This document shows, piece after piece, positions 45,381-60,180 of a stretch of 64,000 nucleotides of DNA. The notes under the pieces are model-generated. The model did not search any database. It was not told the DNA's origin and saw only the letters and a program-made list of their open reading frames with translations. A program made the translations under genes and the position numbers. Origin of the DNA: Siphonodentalium dalli (lineage: Eukaryota > Mollusca > Scaphopoda > Gadilida > Siphonodentaliidae); the NCBI GenBank assembly GCA_032622095.1, contig CP136064.1, positions 255,295,863 to 255,359,862 of the forward strand, given 5' to 3'. How positions within the stretch are numbered: position 1 is the stretch's first letter; every line of letters begins with the position of its first letter.

Positions 45381-45405
45381 TGTTATGTTATGTTATGTTA
45401 TGTTA
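45381..45405 (+). repeat. (TGTTA)5 tail of the LINE
   Basis: Five perfect TGTTA units directly after 'CAATAAAAAA'. Short tandem tails at the 3' end, rather than poly(A), are known in several LINE clades and mark the end of the element. Confidence 0.85.
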
Positions 45406-45419
45406 TGTATAACTTTTGA

Positions 45420-48355
45420 AAACTAGTTACGTATCTCTACCATACGCTTTAAGGAATTTATCTGATTTTGAACAGTACAATGTTTAATTGGATTTGAAAT
45501 AGACCCCCCCCCCCCTCAAAATTTCACAATCCGACAATGATTTGGTTCAATGATAGGCGGATCCATGTCCCTTTCAGTACTTTTTGGGAGTTTGAGTCGA
45601 ATTCCTATTAGAGAAACTTCCATCACCTCGATTGTGTTATTTGAACATTAAATGTCCACCCATATGCACAAAATTGATGATTTTCATAAAGTTTCGCCTC
45701 CAGAAAAAGTTGAAGTTCCGGCGACAGAGGGTTAATAAATGTCTCGCATAATCTGAAATGATTCGGTAGGGCGTAAAAATACCATAGCTCAACAAAACGA
45801 GACAGTCTTTGTTTATCAGTGCTTCTAAATTCGCTGCCTTGAACGATATTTGAAAAATGTGAATTTTCTGCCTATATAATTCAAGAAGCGTAACTCTATA
45901 TTATTAGTTGCTTGTAACCTATAGGGTCTCCGTTGGGGGTGTCCACCTTGGGAAATTCCAATTGCACCCCCCCCCCCCTGAATCAGAATCACAGTCCAAA
46001 CACAAGTTTTGCATAATTCCATTTGCACCACCCCCCTTGAATTAGAATCACAGACCAAACACAAGTTTTGCATAATTCCATTTGCACCCCCTTGCACATC
46101 AGTCCTCAGGCCTAATATCATATGCATTCATAAACTATGTTGTTCTATATGCCCGGTATAAGAAAATTCAGATCTATACTTTAACCTGAGAATTGCATAA
46201 ATCCTAACATCTAGTAGCCTACTCCAGACAAATGCACACGGCTGCGGGTAAGAGACGAGGACATTGTGTCCGTCCATGTTTGTTCAGCCCGGTGTGAGAA
46301 AATTTGGAAAACTATACAAGAAAATCGCAAATCCTAGTATCTAGACTGGCCTCAACTGAAGCTTCCCTAGTGTTGGAAATTTCAAACCTCATTCTCCATC
46401 TTAGGTTGGAAAATTCTCCAACTGATGACCATTTCAATCCACAAGTTGGACTGAATGTACTAAACTATTGTTTTGTTAAACTAATTAGCAGTTTTGTATT
46501 GGAAATTTTAAAGATGTAGAATATCGAATTAGTTGATGTATTGCTCGCCCCGGGCCAACTCGGTCGAAGGGATATAATGTCTTTATATTTAAGTTTTCTT
46601 TGGTGTCTTTTTGCTCGCCGCTCCTCTCGGTGCATTCTTCTTCAAATATAATGAAGCAGACTTCTTTGGGAATGCTCTAGGTCGACGGCTAGGACGTTTT
46701 GGGATGATTAAAAGTCAAACTGCGATCTGGAGGCTGAGTCCCGTAAAATGTGTAGATCCATGTCCAGCATGAGTATGGCGTTAAACATGGTATGGGACTC
46801 TAGCCTACATAAGGGAGTTGCCCGGCAATAACAAGTAAGCAAGAACATCGGGGATAGCATAAGAAAACAGTCCTATATAAGACCATATACCGGAACACAC
46901 CCATACGCCTCCTACCATCACAAACCAATGGATTAAAAATTATTATTGACTGATGTGGGCTGTGATATGATGCATCTAGACATACGGACATTATAAGGTC
47001 GCAGCATGAGAAGGAGCTTGGTATTGCATGACCAATTATATCATTGCAACATGACAAATATACTGTGAACTGTGACGTACATGCCCACACCCCTCCCATC
47101 TCCTGCCCACATCCCTTGCATACCCATCCCCAAAATCGTTATAGTTGTCGCACATCATTGCACCACCTGTAAATGTATATACACAGCAACTTTAAATAAT
47201 ATTAATGTAAAATATTGGTATAAGGGTCCTGCCCTCATCTGCCATCATAAGCCCATGCAGTGTTTGTGGGGTCCTGTTGTATATAAAATGTTATTATTCG
47301 ATCATATCAAACACAACTTATTGAACTTGAACTTATCTATATCGCGATGTTCTGTAAACTCTGAGGTGTTTTATAATAACTAATAAACTGTCATGATATT
47401 GAATCATTTGGGGAATGATATATGTGCATGGCAGCTTATACCTACACATTCCATGTACAATTCGCTTAATTTTGGTGTGATTCATATTCTTGAATACATG
47501 CAGGTGGTGAATTAGTAGGCGCGTTAAGACATATTTGTGTATATTTTCCGATTAGCGGACGAACGAACGACGACGTTATCTGACTCTTCGTAAGTTATAA
47601 CACTTTGCATTACGTCTCGTCCAATTAATACGAAATATGCAATCGACGATCTTAACAATCAGATATAAAGTCATATATGTTCACTCGTGATACATACAGA
47701 TGATAAAGAGACAGTTTTTAAATGGTCATATCTGAATTCAACAAACCTATGCTATATACCAGATGGGAAACCAATACCAAACCGCAGATAGTCACGTTCC
47801 GAAATTATGATACCAAAATTATCAACTTAGGGGCGGAAGGTTGGGGTATGGGACGGTATGCGCTGACACTCATTCATTCAATTTAAAAATATCATATATT
47901 AAAATGGTTTACGGGCACGCGAACGGATAGAAAATAGTTTCAATTCAATTGAGAACTGCAAGCGAAAGTCCGCGCATAAGACGGATTGTGCTTTATGAAA
48001 ATGTGGTCCATGCCGAGAAGTCTTATAACATTATACGGCTGACACCACAGTTTCGTTCATTTTCAAATATAAAAGTCGAGAATTTTTTTTGTAAAAAATG
48101 GGCGTTTTAAAAAAAGTGAAAACAAAACGAACTACTATTCTAAAACTAATGAATTTTGAGCGTTTTTGGACTCAAAATATGTCAATTTTAAGCCGCACCG
48201 CGATAAAACCGCAGAATCACGACCGGCTGACAAGACAGACAGCCGACATAGAGTGATTACCCATTAGCCAATATAACAATTAACGCAGTGCGCCGAACAG
48301 GAATGGATGTTGAAATAATTATATCGCCAGTGGTCATTGGTGGAATTTTTAAAAT
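45420..48355 (+). other. Unannotated stretch before the satellite
   Basis: No supported gene. It contains C runs (about 45,505 and 45,968), a tandem repeat of about 60 bp with 2.3 copies at 45,954-46,095 ('AATTCCA.TTGCACC', 'AAACACAAGTTTTGCATAAT') and otherwise AT-rich DNA with only short frames on both strands. Confidence 0.45.
45954..46095 (+). repeat. Minisatellite, period ~60 bp
   Basis: Units begin at about 45,954, 46,015 and 46,074 (the last partial). Length differences lie in the C run. A minus-strand 100-codon frame across it is merely a translation of the repeat. Confidence 0.8.
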
Positions 48356-51300
48356 TCAAAATTTCCTGGTTTGGTCTTCTGTCTATGTTTAAGACGCTCA
48401 CATAGACCAAATCCAGCTGTTGCGCTTCGTCTAGGAGAAGATCTGGGCACAAGCACTTTCTACACATGGACTTTATTAGTACATTTTTTGATGTGTTATA
48501 ACTTGGCCATTTCTCAACCGATTTACAAAATTCTTTCACGAGTAGCATCAGAACGTCCTATAGATACACGACAGTAAAAATGGTTGGAATCGGTGACAAG
48601 AAAAAAATTGACAAATTTTGCACCCCTCCCCAGGTCAACAAATTGTTTTCGGACCTTGGTGAAAATTCCCCCGATTTGTACCCTTTCGTTAGTTAACACG
48701 ATTACGAGAACCGAATTCAGCTGCTTTGCTTTTTATAGGAGAAGATCTGGCCACAAACATTTTCCAAAAAAAAATTGTAAGGGGCATAACTCTGGAAAGC
48801 AAGTTGGGACATAAAACTAAATGCTTCGATTCCATGTAGCTTGGCAAGGTGCGTATACCTACTAAATTTCAATGTTCCACCTTTTAAACTTTCTGAGATA
48901 TAAGGGTTACAAAATATATTAAGAAGCATAATAATAATAGGAAAAATAAAAAATTGAATAACAATATACTTCCATATTAAAATATGGAAGTATAATAAGG
49001 GAATCGCGCGGAATTGATTGGAATGTCGATAGTATGGTTTATTGACATTTCTGTGTTCAGTTGGAACGTTCTGTTGTGACCCCCACCGATGCCTCGAAAT
49101 TTGACGACGCGGGTAGAAAATTCGCCATATATCGGCCAATTTTCGAGATAACGAGCTAATTTTTGCGTAATTGTGTTCGTATTTGATGCCCCTTTAATAT
49201 TTAGCAGGGTTCTGGTGAGGTATTGTGGCGATATTTTACTATGTAGGCCAATATGTATGTTGTTCAGTACATACTTTTCGAATATCTCTGGCCTCCATCG
49301 ACATATTACGGCAAGTGTGTAATCGTTTAGAAGTACTAACAATTCCCCATCGAATGACACCAAATACGTGACGATTGGTTGAAGGAATTTAAATTCATAG
49401 TGCATTTTCTGTAAACTTGAAGAAAAGGAAGGGGCCACAATTTCTACATTTGTCAACCGATTCATAAAATTCACTCATAATGACACTCAGTACATCTTAT
49501 AGATACCTCACAACCATTTTGGTTCAAATCGGCGACAAAAAAAAATTGACAAATTTTGCCCCTCCCCTAGCCCCGAAAAATTTGAGCGGACCTTTGTCAA
49601 AATTTCCTGGTTTGGTCTTCTGTCTATGTTTAAGACGCTCACATAGACCAAATCCAGCTGTTGCGCTTCGTCTAGGAGAAGATCTGGGCACAAGCACTTT
49701 CTACACATGGACTTTATTAGTACATTTTTTGATGTGTTATAACTTGGCCATTTCTCAACCGATTTACAAAATTCTTTCACGAGTAGCATCAGAACGTCCT
49801 ATAGATACACGACAGTAAAAATGGTTGGAATCGGTGACAAGAAAAAAATTGACAAATTTTGCACCCCTCCCCAGGTCAACAAATTGTTTTCGGACCTTGG
49901 TGAAAATTCCCCCGATTTGTACCCTTTCGTTAGTTAACACGATTACGAGAACCGAATTCAGCTGCTTTGCTTTTTATAGGAGAAGATCTGGCCACAAACA
50001 TTTTCCAAAAAAAAATTGTAAGGGGCATAACTCTGGAAAGCAAGTTGGGACATAAAACTAAATGCTTCGATTCCATGTAGCTTGGCAAGGTGCGTATACC
50101 TACTAAATTTCAATGTTCCACCTTTTAAACTTTCTGAGATATAAGGGTTACAAAATATATTAAGAAGCATAATAATAATAGGAAAAATAAAAAATTGAAT
50201 AACAATATACTTCCATATTAAAATATGGAAGTATAATAAGGGAATCGCGCGGAATTGATTGGAATGTCGATAGTATGGTTTATTGACATTTCTGTGTTCA
50301 GTTGGAACGTTCTGTTGTGACCCCCACCGATGCCTCGAAATTTGACGACGCGGGTAGAAAATTCGCCATATATCGGCCAATTTTCGAGATAACGAGCTAA
50401 TTTTTGCGTAATTGTGTTCGTATTTGATGCCCCTTTAATATTTAGCAGGGTTCTGGTGAGGTATTGTGGCGATATTTTACTATGTAGGCCAATATGTATG
50501 TTGTTCAGTACATACTTTTCGAATATCTCTGGCCTCCATCGACATATTACGGCAAGTGTGTAATCGTTTAGAAGTACTAACAATTCCCCATCGAATGACA
50601 CCAAATACGTGACGATTGGTTGAAGGAATTTAAATTCATAGTGCATTTTCTGTAAACTTGAAGAAAAGGAAGGGGCCACAATTTCTACATTTGTCAACCG
50701 ATTCATAAAATTCACTCATAATGACACTCAGTACATCTTATAGATACCTCACAACCATTTTGGTTCAAATCGGCGACAAAAAAAAATTGACAAATTTTGC
50801 CCCTCCCCTAGCCCCGAAAAATTTGAGCGGACCTTTGTCAAAATTTCCTGGTTTGGTCTTCTGTCTATGTTTAAGACGCTCACATAGACCAAATCCAGCT
50901 GTTGCGCTTCGTCTAGGAGAAGATCTGGGCACAAGCACTTTCTACACATGGACTTTATTAGTACATTTTTTGATGTGTTATAACTTGGCCATTTCTCAAC
51001 CGATTTACAAAATTCTTTCACGAGTAGCATCAGAACGTCCTATAGATACACGACAGTAAAAATGGTTGGAATCGGTGACAAGAAAAAAATTGACAAATTT
51101 TGCACCCCTCCCCAGGTCAACAAATTGTTTTCGGACCTTGGTGAAAATTCCCCCGATTTGTACCCTTTCGTTAGTTAACACGATTACGAGAACCGAATTC
51201 AGCTGCTTTGCTTTTTATAGGAGAAGATCTGGCCACAAACATTTTCCAAAAAAAAATTGTAAGGGGCATAACTCTGGAAAGCAAGTTGGGACATAAAACT

Positions 51301-54300
51301 AAATGCTTCGATTCCATGTAGCTTGGCAAGGTGCGTATACCTACTAAATTTCAATGTTCCACCTTTTAAACTTTCTGAGATATAAGGGTTACAAAATATA
51401 TTAAGAAGCATAATAATAATAGGAAAAATAAAAAATTGAATAACAATATACTTCCATATTAAAATATGGAAGTATAATAAGGGAATCGCGCGGAATTGAT
51501 TGGAATGTCGATAGTATGGTTTATTGACATTTCTGTGTTCAGTTGGAACGTTCTGTTGTGACCCCCACCGATGCCTCGAAATTTGACGACGCGGGTAGAA
51601 AATTCGCCATATATCGGCCAATTTTCGAGATAACGAGCTAATTTTTGCGTAATTGTGTTCGTATTTGATGCCCCTTTAATATTTAGCAGGGTTCTGGTGA
51701 GGTATTGTGGCGATATTTTACTATGTAGGCCAATATGTATGTTGTTCAGTACATACTTTTCGAATATCTCTGGCCTCCATCGACATATTACGGCAAGTGT
51801 GTAATCGTTTAGAAGTACTAACAATTCCCCATCGAATGACACCAAATACGTGACGATTGGTTGAAGGAATTTAAATTCATAGTGCATTTTCTGTAAACTT
51901 GAAGAAAAGGAAGGGGCCACAATTTCTACATTTGTCAACCGATTCATAAAATTCACTCATAATGACACTCAGTACATCTTATAGATACCTCACAACCATT
52001 TTGGTTCAAATCGGCGACAAAAAAAAATTGACAAATTTTGCCCCTCCCCTAGCCCCGAAAAATTTGAGCGGACCTTTGTCAAAATTTCCTGGTTTGGTCT
52101 TCTGTCTATGTTTAAGACGCTCACATAGACCAAATCCAGCTGTTGCGCTTCGTCTAGGAGAAGATCTGGGCACAAGCACTTTCTACACATGGACTTTATT
52201 AGTACATTTTTTGATGTGTTATAACTTGGCCATTTCTCAACCGATTTACAAAATTCTTTCACGAGTAGCATCAGAACGTCCTATAGATACACGACAGTAA
52301 AAATGGTTGGAATCGGTGACAAGAAAAAAATTGACAAATTTTGCACCCCTCCCCAGGTCAACAAATTGTTTTCGGACCTTGGTGAAAATTCCCCCGATTT
52401 GTACCCTTTCGTTAGTTAACACGATTACGAGAACCGAATTCAGCTGCTTTGCTTTTTATAGGAGAAGATCTGGCCACAAACATTTTCCAAAAAAAAATTG
52501 TAAGGGGCATAACTCTGGAAAGCAAGTTGGGACATAAAACTAAATGCTTCGATTCCATGTAGCTTGGCAAGGTGCGTATACCTACTAAATTTCAATGTTC
52601 CACCTTTTAAACTTTCTGAGATATAAGGGTTACAAAATATATTAAGAAGCATAATAATAATAGGAAAAATAAAAAATTGAATAACAATATACTTCCATAT
52701 TAAAATATGGAAGTATAATAAGGGAATCGCGCGGAATTGATTGGAATGTCGATAGTATGGTTTATTGACATTTCTGTGTTCAGTTGGAACGTTCTGTTGT
52801 GACCCCCACCGATGCCTCGAAATTTGACGACGCGGGTAGAAAATTCGCCATATATCGGCCAATTTTCGAGATAACGAGCTAATTTTTGCGTAATTGTGTT
52901 CGTATTTGATGCCCCTTTAATATTTAGCAGGGTTCTGGTGAGGTATTGTGGCGATATTTTACTATGTAGGCCAATATGTATGTTGTTCAGTACATACTTT
53001 TCGAATATCTCTGGCCTCCATCGACATATTACGGCAAGTGTGTAATCGTTTAGAAGTACTAACAATTCCCCATCGAATGACACCAAATACGTGACGATTG
53101 GTTGAAGGAATTTAAATTCATAGTGCATTTTCTGTAAACTTGAAGAAAAGGAAGGGGCCACAATTTCTACATTTGTCAACCGATTCATAAAATTCACTCA
53201 TAATGACACTCAGTACATCTTATAGATACCTCACAACCATTTTGGTTCAAATCGGCGACAAAAAAAAATTGACAAATTTTGCCCCTCCCCTAGCCCCGAA
53301 AAATTTGAGCGGACCTTTGTCAAAATTTCCTGGTTTGGTCTTCTGTCTATGTTTAAGACGCTCACATAGACCAAATCCAGCTGTTGCGCTTCGTCTAGGA
53401 GAAGATCTGGGCACAAGCACTTTCTACACATGGACTTTATTAGTACATTTTTTGATGTGTTATAACTTGGCCATTTCTCAACCGATTTACAAAATTCTTT
53501 CACGAGTAGCATCAGAACGTCCTATAGATACACGACAGTAAAAATGGTTGGAATCGGTGACAAGAAAAAAATTGACAAATTTTGCACCCCTCCCCAGGTC
53601 AACAAATTGTTTTCGGACCTTGGTGAAAATTCCCCCGATTTGTACCCTTTCGTTAGTTAACACGATTACGAGAACCGAATTCAGCTGCTTTGCTTTTTAT
53701 AGGAGAAGATCTGGCCACAAACATTTTCCAAAAAAAAATTGTAAGGGGCATAACTCTGGAAAGCAAGTTGGGACATAAAACTAAATGCTTCGATTCCATG
53801 TAGCTTGGCAAGGTGCGTATACCTACTAAATTTCAATGTTCCACCTTTTAAACTTTCTGAGATATAAGGGTTACAAAATATATTAAGAAGCATAATAATA
53901 ATAGGAAAAATAAAAAATTGAATAACAATATACTTCCATATTAAAATATGGAAGTATAATAAGGGAATCGCGCGGAATTGATTGGAATGTCGATAGTATG
54001 GTTTATTGACATTTCTGTGTTCAGTTGGAACGTTCTGTTGTGACCCCCACCGATGCCTCGAAATTTGACGACGCGGGTAGAAAATTCGCCATATATCGGC
54101 CAATTTTCGAGATAACGAGCTAATTTTTGCGTAATTGTGTTCGTATTTGATGCCCCTTTAATATTTAGCAGGGTTCTGGTGAGGTATTGTGGCGATATTT
54201 TACTATGTAGGCCAATATGTATGTTGTTCAGTACATACTTTTCGAATATCTCTGGCCTCCATCGACATATTACGGCAAGTGTGTAATCGTTTAGAAGTAC

Positions 54301-57300
54301 TAACAATTCCCCATCGAATGACACCAAATACGTGACGATTGGTTGAAGGAATTTAAATTCATAGTGCATTTTCTGTAAACTTGAAGAAAAGGAAGGGGCC
54401 ACAATTTCTACATTTGTCAACCGATTCATAAAATTCACTCATAATGACACTCAGTACATCTTATAGATACCTCACAACCATTTTGGTTCAAATCGGCGAC
54501 AAAAAAAAATTGACAAATTTTGCCCCTCCCCTAGCCCCGAAAAATTTGAGCGGACCTTTGTCAAAATTTCCTGGTTTGGTCTTCTGTCTATGTTTAAGAC
54601 GCTCACATAGACCAAATCCAGCTGTTGCGCTTCGTCTAGGAGAAGATCTGGGCACAAGCACTTTCTACACATGGACTTTATTAGTACATTTTTTGATGTG
54701 TTATAACTTGGCCATTTCTCAACCGATTTACAAAATTCTTTCACGAGTAGCATCAGAACGTCCTATAGATACACGACAGTAAAAATGGTTGGAATCGGTG
54801 ACAAGAAAAAAATTGACAAATTTTGCACCCCTCCCCAGGTCAACAAATTGTTTTCGGACCTTGGTGAAAATTCCCCCGATTTGTACCCTTTCGTTAGTTA
54901 ACACGATTACGAGAACCGAATTCAGCTGCTTTGCTTTTTATAGGAGAAGATCTGGCCACAAACATTTTCCAAAAAAAAATTGTAAGGGGCATAACTCTGG
55001 AAAGCAAGTTGGGACATAAAACTAAATGCTTCGATTCCATGTAGCTTGGCAAGGTGCGTATACCTACTAAATTTCAATGTTCCACCTTTTAAACTTTCTG
55101 AGATATAAGGGTTACAAAATATATTAAGAAGCATAATAATAATAGGAAAAATAAAAAATTGAATAACAATATACTTCCATATTAAAATATGGAAGTATAA
55201 TAAGGGAATCGCGCGGAATTGATTGGAATGTCGATAGTATGGTTTATTGACATTTCTGTGTTCAGTTGGAACGTTCTGTTGTGACCCCCACCGATGCCTC
55301 GAAATTTGACGACGCGGGTAGAAAATTCGCCATATATCGGCCAATTTTCGAGATAACGAGCTAATTTTTGCGTAATTGTGTTCGTATTTGATGCCCCTTT
55401 AATATTTAGCAGGGTTCTGGTGAGGTATTGTGGCGATATTTTACTATGTAGGCCAATATGTATGTTGTTCAGTACATACTTTTCGAATATCTCTGGCCTC
55501 CATCGACATATTACGGCAAGTGTGTAATCGTTTAGAAGTACTAACAATTCCCCATCGAATGACACCAAATACGTGACGATTGGTTGAAGGAATTTAAATT
55601 CATAGTGCATTTTCTGTAAACTTGAAGAAAAGGAAGGGGCCACAATTTCTACATTTGTCAACCGATTCATAAAATTCACTCATAATGACACTCAGTACAT
55701 CTTATAGATACCTCACAACCATTTTGGTTCAAATCGGCGACAAAAAAAAATTGACAAATTTTGCCCCTCCCCTAGCCCCGAAAAATTTGAGCGGACCTTT
55801 GTCAAAATTTCCTGGTTTGGTCTTCTGTCTATGTTTAAGACGCTCACATAGACCAAATCCAGCTGTTGCGCTTCGTCTAGGAGAAGATCTGGGCACAAGC
55901 ACTTTCTACACATGGACTTTATTAGTACATTTTTTGATGTGTTATAACTTGGCCATTTCTCAACCGATTTACAAAATTCTTTCACGAGTAGCATCAGAAC
56001 GTCCTATAGATACACGACAGTAAAAATGGTTGGAATCGGTGACAAGAAAAAAATTGACAAATTTTGCACCCCTCCCCAGGTCAACAAATTGTTTTCGGAC
56101 CTTGGTGAAAATTCCCCCGATTTGTACCCTTTCGTTAGTTAACACGATTACGAGAACCGAATTCAGCTGCTTTGCTTTTTATAGGAGAAGATCTGGCCAC
56201 AAACATTTTCCAAAAAAAAATTGTAAGGGGCATAACTCTGGAAAGCAAGTTGGGACATAAAACTAAATGCTTCGATTCCATGTAGCTTGGCAAGGTGCGT
56301 ATACCTACTAAATTTCAATGTTCCACCTTTTAAACTTTCTGAGATATAAGGGTTACAAAATATATTAAGAAGCATAATAATAATAGGAAAAATAAAAAAT
56401 TGAATAACAATATACTTCCATATTAAAATATGGAAGTATAATAAGGGAATCGCGCGGAATTGATTGGAATGTCGATAGTATGGTTTATTGACATTTCTGT
56501 GTTCAGTTGGAACGTTCTGTTGTGACCCCCACCGATGCCTCGAAATTTGACGACGCGGGTAGAAAATTCGCCATATATCGGCCAATTTTCGAGATAACGA
56601 GCTAATTTTTGCGTAATTGTGTTCGTATTTGATGCCCCTTTAATATTTAGCAGGGTTCTGGTGAGGTATTGTGGCGATATTTTACTATGTAGGCCAATAT
56701 GTATGTTGTTCAGTACATACTTTTCGAATATCTCTGGCCTCCATCGACATATTACGGCAAGTGTGTAATCGTTTAGAAGTACTAACAATTCCCCATCGAA
56801 TGACACCAAATACGTGACGATTGGTTGAAGGAATTTAAATTCATAGTGCATTTTCTGTAAACTTGAAGAAAAGGAAGGGGCCACAATTTCTACATTTGTC
56901 AACCGATTCATAAAATTCACTCATAATGACACTCAGTACATCTTATAGATACCTCACAACCATTTTGGTTCAAATCGGCGACAAAAAAAAATTGACAAAT
57001 TTTGCCCCTCCCCTAGCCCCGAAAAATTTGAGCGGACCTTTGTCAAAATTTCCTGGTTTGGTCTTCTGTCTATGTTTAAGACGCTCACATAGACCAAATC
57101 CAGCTGTTGCGCTTCGTCTAGGAGAAGATCTGGGCACAAGCACTTTCTACACATGGACTTTATTAGTACATTTTTTGATGTGTTATAACTTGGCCATTTC
57201 TCAACCGATTTACAAAATTCTTTCACGAGTAGCATCAGAACGTCCTATAGATACACGACAGTAAAAATGGTTGGAATCGGTGACAAGAAAAAAATTGACA

Positions 57301-60167
57301 AATTTTGCACCCCTCCCCAGGTCAACAAATTGTTTTCGGACCTTGGTGAAAATTCCCCCGATTTGTACCCTTTCGTTAGTTAACACGATTACGAGAACCG
57401 AATTCAGCTGCTTTGCTTTTTATAGGAGAAGATCTGGCCACAAACATTTTCCAAAAAAAAATTGTAAGGGGCATAACTCTGGAAAGCAAGTTGGGACATA
57501 AAACTAAATGCTTCGATTCCATGTAGCTTGGCAAGGTGCGTATACCTACTAAATTTCAATGTTCCACCTTTTAAACTTTCTGAGATATAAGGGTTACAAA
57601 ATATATTAAGAAGCATAATAATAATAGGAAAAATAAAAAATTGAATAACAATATACTTCCATATTAAAATATGGAAGTATAATAAGGGAATCGCGCGGAA
57701 TTGATTGGAATGTCGATAGTATGGTTTATTGACATTTCTGTGTTCAGTTGGAACGTTCTGTTGTGACCCCCACCGATGCCTCGAAATTTGACGACGCGGG
57801 TAGAAAATTCGCCATATATCGGCCAATTTTCGAGATAACGAGCTAATTTTTGCGTAATTGTGTTCGTATTTGATGCCCCTTTAATATTTAGCAGGGTTCT
57901 GGTGAGGTATTGTGGCGATATTTTACTATGTAGGCCAATATGTATGTTGTTCAGTACATACTTTTCGAATATCTCTGGCCTCCATCGACATATTACGGCA
58001 AGTGTGTAATCGTTTAGAAGTACTAACAATTCCCCATCGAATGACACCAAATACGTGACGATTGGTTGAAGGAATTTAAATTCATAGTGCATTTTCTGTA
58101 AACTTGAAGAAAAGGAAGGGGCCACAATTTCTACATTTGTCAACCGATTCATAAAATTCACTCATAATGACACTCAGTACATCTTATAGATACCTCACAA
58201 CCATTTTGGTTCAAATCGGCGACAAAAAAAAATTGACAAATTTTGCCCCTCCCCTAGCCCCGAAAAATTTGAGCGGACCTTTGTCAAAATTTCCTGGTTT
58301 GGTCTTCTGTCTATGTTTAAGACGCTCACATAGACCAAATCCAGCTGTTGCGCTTCGTCTAGGAGAAGATCTGGGCACAAGCACTTTCTACACATGGACT
58401 TTATTAGTACATTTTTTGATGTGTTATAACTTGGCCATTTCTCAACCGATTTACAAAATTCTTTCACGAGTAGCATCAGAACGTCCTATAGATACACGAC
58501 AGTAAAAATGGTTGGAATCGGTGACAAGAAAAAAATTGACAAATTTTGCACCCCTCCCCAGGTCAACAAATTGTTTTCGGACCTTGGTGAAAATTCCCCC
58601 GATTTGTACCCTTTCGTTAGTTAACACGATTACGAGAACCGAATTCAGCTGCTTTGCTTTTTATAGGAGAAGATCTGGCCACAAACATTTTCCAAAAAAA
58701 AATTGTAAGGGGCATAACTCTGGAAAGCAAGTTGGGACATAAAACTAAATGCTTCGATTCCATGTAGCTTGGCAAGGTGCGTATACCTACTAAATTTCAA
58801 TGTTCCACCTTTTAAACTTTCTGAGATATAAGGGTTACAAAATATATTAAGAAGCATAATAATAATAGGAAAAATAAAAAATTGAATAACAATATACTTC
58901 CATATTAAAATATGGAAGTATAATAAGGGAATCGCGCGGAATTGATTGGAATGTCGATAGTATGGTTTATTGACATTTCTGTGTTCAGTTGGAACGTTCT
59001 GTTGTGACCCCCACCGATGCCTCGAAATTTGACGACGCGGGTAGAAAATTCGCCATATATCGGCCAATTTTCGAGATAACGAGCTAATTTTTGCGTAATT
59101 GTGTTCGTATTTGATGCCCCTTTAATATTTAGCAGGGTTCTGGTGAGGTATTGTGGCGATATTTTACTATGTAGGCCAATATGTATGTTGTTCAGTACAT
59201 ACTTTTCGAATATCTCTGGCCTCCATCGACATATTACGGCAAGTGTGTAATCGTTTAGAAGTACTAACAATTCCCCATCGAATGACACCAAATACGTGAC
59301 GATTGGTTGAAGGAATTTAAATTCATAGTGCATTTTCTGTAAACTTGAAGAAAAGGAAGGGGCCACAATTTCTACATTTGTCAACCGATTCATAAAATTC
59401 ACTCATAATGACACTCAGTACATCTTATAGATACCTCACAACCATTTTGGTTCAAATCGGCGACAAAAAAAAATTGACAAATTTTGCCCCTCCCCTAGCC
59501 CCGAAAAATTTGAGCGGACCTTTGTCAAAATTTCCTTGTTTGGTCTTCTGTCTATGTTTAAGACGCTCACATAGACCAAATCCAGCTGTTGCGCTTCGTC
59601 TAGGAGAAGATCTGGGCACAAGCACTTTCTACACATGGACTTTATTAGTACATTTTTTGATGTGTTATAACTTGGCCATTTCTCAACCGATTTACAAAAT
59701 TCTTTCACGAGTAGCATCAGAACGTCCTATAGATACACGACAGTAAAAATGGTTGGAATCGGTGACAAGAAAAAAATTGACAAATTTTGCACCCCTCCCC
59801 AGGTCAACAAATTGTTTTCGGACCTTGGTGAAAATTCCCCCGATTTGTACCCTTTCGTTAGTTAACACGATTACGAGAACCGAATTCAGCTGCTTTGCTT
59901 TTTATAGGAGAAGATCTGGCCACAAACATTTTCCAAAAAAAAATTGTAAGGGGCATAACTCTGGAAAGCAAGTTGGGACATAAAACTAAATGCTTCGATT
60001 CCATGTAGCTTGGCAAGGTGCGTATACCTACTAAATTTCAATGTTCCACCTTTTAAACTTTCTGAGATATAAGGGTTACAAAATATATTAAGAAGCATAA
60101 TAATAATAGGAAAAATAAAAAATTGAATAACAATATACTTCCATATTAAAATATGGAAGTATAATAA
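48356..60167 (+). repeat. Satellite array: ~9.5 head-to-tail copies of a 1241-bp unit
   Basis: Identical landmarks recur at exactly 1241-bp steps, for example 'ATAATGACACTCAGTACATC' near 49,478, 50,719, 51,960 and so on to 59,406. The only unit-to-unit difference I found is G to T at 59,537. The array starts abruptly inside a unit at 48,356 ('TCAAAATTTCCTGG') and ends at 60,167, just past a unit's hairpin. Within a unit two diverged sub-blocks start 'AAAAAAATTGACAAATTTTG' (about 230-310 bp apart). Repeated frames of 165, 140, 112, 93 and 76 codons overlap on both strands; I do not call them genes. Confidence 0.98.
48965..48994. repeat. 30-bp near-palindrome in each satellite unit
   Basis: 'TATACTTCCATATTA' followed by 'AAATATGGAAGTATA' gives a 14-bp stem with essentially no loop. 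It repeats at 50,206, 51,447, 52,688, 53,929, 55,170, 56,411, 57,652, 58,893 and 60,134. It is always followed by 'ATAA', and at the array end by a longer (TAA)n run. The equivalent hairpin in the neighbouring repeats is 'ATACTTCC.TGGT...ACCA.GGAAGTAT'. Confidence 0.95.
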
Positions 60168-60180
60168 TAATAATAATAAT

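Larger units (their letters stand above)
42019..45405 (+). mobile_element. Non-LTR retrotransposon (LINE), 5'-damaged
   Basis: The element comprises a broken endonuclease start, the main ORF at 42,137-45,256, a 3' untranslated region of about 125 bp and a (TGTTA)5 tail at 45,381-45,405. Upstream of the main ORF, another frame, open from 42,019 to 42,153, reads 'THTIERHYDGLNFVAV', a plausible continuation of the endonuclease. A frameshift around 42,135-42,150 therefore separates the two halves. Sequence earlier than about 42,019 shows no endonuclease N-terminus, so the copy is probably also 5'-truncated. No target duplication was identified and the clade is uncertain. Confidence 0.88.

Noticed and set aside
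48371-59983. Dozens of repeated 76-165-codon frames in the satellite
   Set aside because: They overlap one another on both strands and recur only because the DNA unit recurs. No domain or start context is recognisable. The 165-codon frame is kept only as a low-interest question.
48356-60167. CRISPR-like array
   Set aside because: The repeat is a 1241-bp head-to-tail satellite without short direct repeats and unique spacers, and the genome is eukaryotic.
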